DNA of 64,000 bases from Microplitis mediator (taxonomy: Eukaryota; Arthropoda; Insecta; Hymenoptera; Braconidae), in the NCBI RefSeq assembly GCF_029852145.1, contig NC_079975.1, positions 21,767,364 to 21,831,363 on the forward strand, given 5' to 3'. Shown here in pieces: positions 63,717-64,000 of the stretch; the first letter of the stretch is position 1; every line of letters begins with the position of its first letter. The notes below the pieces were generated by a model. That model was not told the origin of the DNA. It searched no databases and worked only from the letters and a program-made list of their open reading frames with translations. The translations under genes were made by a program, and so were the position numbers.

Positions 63717-64000
63717 TACACGGAAAAAAATCAATAGGTGCTGCAACAGGATTTTTCCTGTGAAATCAATAGGATAAGAAACAAGTTTCATGTAGCAATT
63801 TTTTTTTGTCAGTATAAAAAAATTTCAAAATTTGAAAAAAGATTTAAATTTTGAAAGAAAATTCCAATTTTGAAAAAAAAAAATTAATTTCGAAAAAAAA
63901 TTTGAATTTTTTTCCAAACTTTGAAATTTCATTATACGGATAAAAAAAATTAGTGTATGAAACTTATTGTTTATCCTATTGATTTCACAGGAAAAATCCT
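63717..64000. mobile_element. MITE cut by the window end
   Basis: The 30-nt segment 63748-63777 (aggatttttcctgtgaaatc, then aataggataa) is a perfect reverse complement of 63971-64000. Similarity continues inward (caagtttcat / atgaaactta). The left terminus is probably near tacacgg at 63717; the right terminus lies beyond the window. Non-coding, with A/T-rich interior repeats of tttgaaa. Confidence 0.7.

Overview
This is a eukaryotic window, most likely from an insect. The DNA is AT-rich, short introns with GT..AG borders interrupt the genes, there are many miniature inverted-repeat transposons, and the three recognisable genes are ordinary animal nuclear genes. A parasitoid-wasp-like genome is my guess from the AT-rich introns and MITE load; nothing here proves it. 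The very clean tandem array implies a long-read assembly.

Layout. 240-4456 (+): seven exons of a short/branched-chain acyl-CoA dehydrogenase (ACADSB type), 5' end outside the window. Its 1.7-kb sixth intron holds nested inverted-repeat elements and two long imperfect hairpins. 4649-4957 (-): FMC1-type mitochondrial ATP synthase assembly factor, convergent with ACADSB. 4958-7300: gene-free, packed with nested MITEs; one (6674-7252) has a perfect 8-bp target duplication of hAT type and encloses a TA-flanked mariner-like MITE. 7350-8318 (-): two-exon SRR1-domain gene (SRRD type).

8643-62362 is one composite structure. Two long inverted arms (left 8643-9540, right 61010-62362) face each other across about 51.5 kb of a 180-bp satellite (9573-61030, about 286 monomers). 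I see no insertion or deletion in the register of the whole array. The satellite has nested higher-order repeats: a 12-mer, a 10/9-mer, a 6-mer and a dimer. Variant classes are confined to particular stretches. Each monomer carries a palindromic GTGAGTCAC core containing the AP-1 consensus TGAGTCA. The arms carry subterminal repeats and a perfect 18-bp palindrome, as DNA-transposon ends do. My main hypothesis is that the satellite amplified inside a TIR-type element, or that the array was captured between its ends. About 330 bp at the left outer edge recurs in the same orientation beyond the right arm.

62430-64000: a GC-richer stretch that resembles an insect promoter plus non-coding first exon of a plus-strand gene (weak call), a copy of the left-edge repeat, and a MITE running off the window end.

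The three genes are linked only loosely: ACADSB and FMC1 both act in mitochondria, but they are convergent and not an operon. No RNA gene or CRISPR array was recognised.
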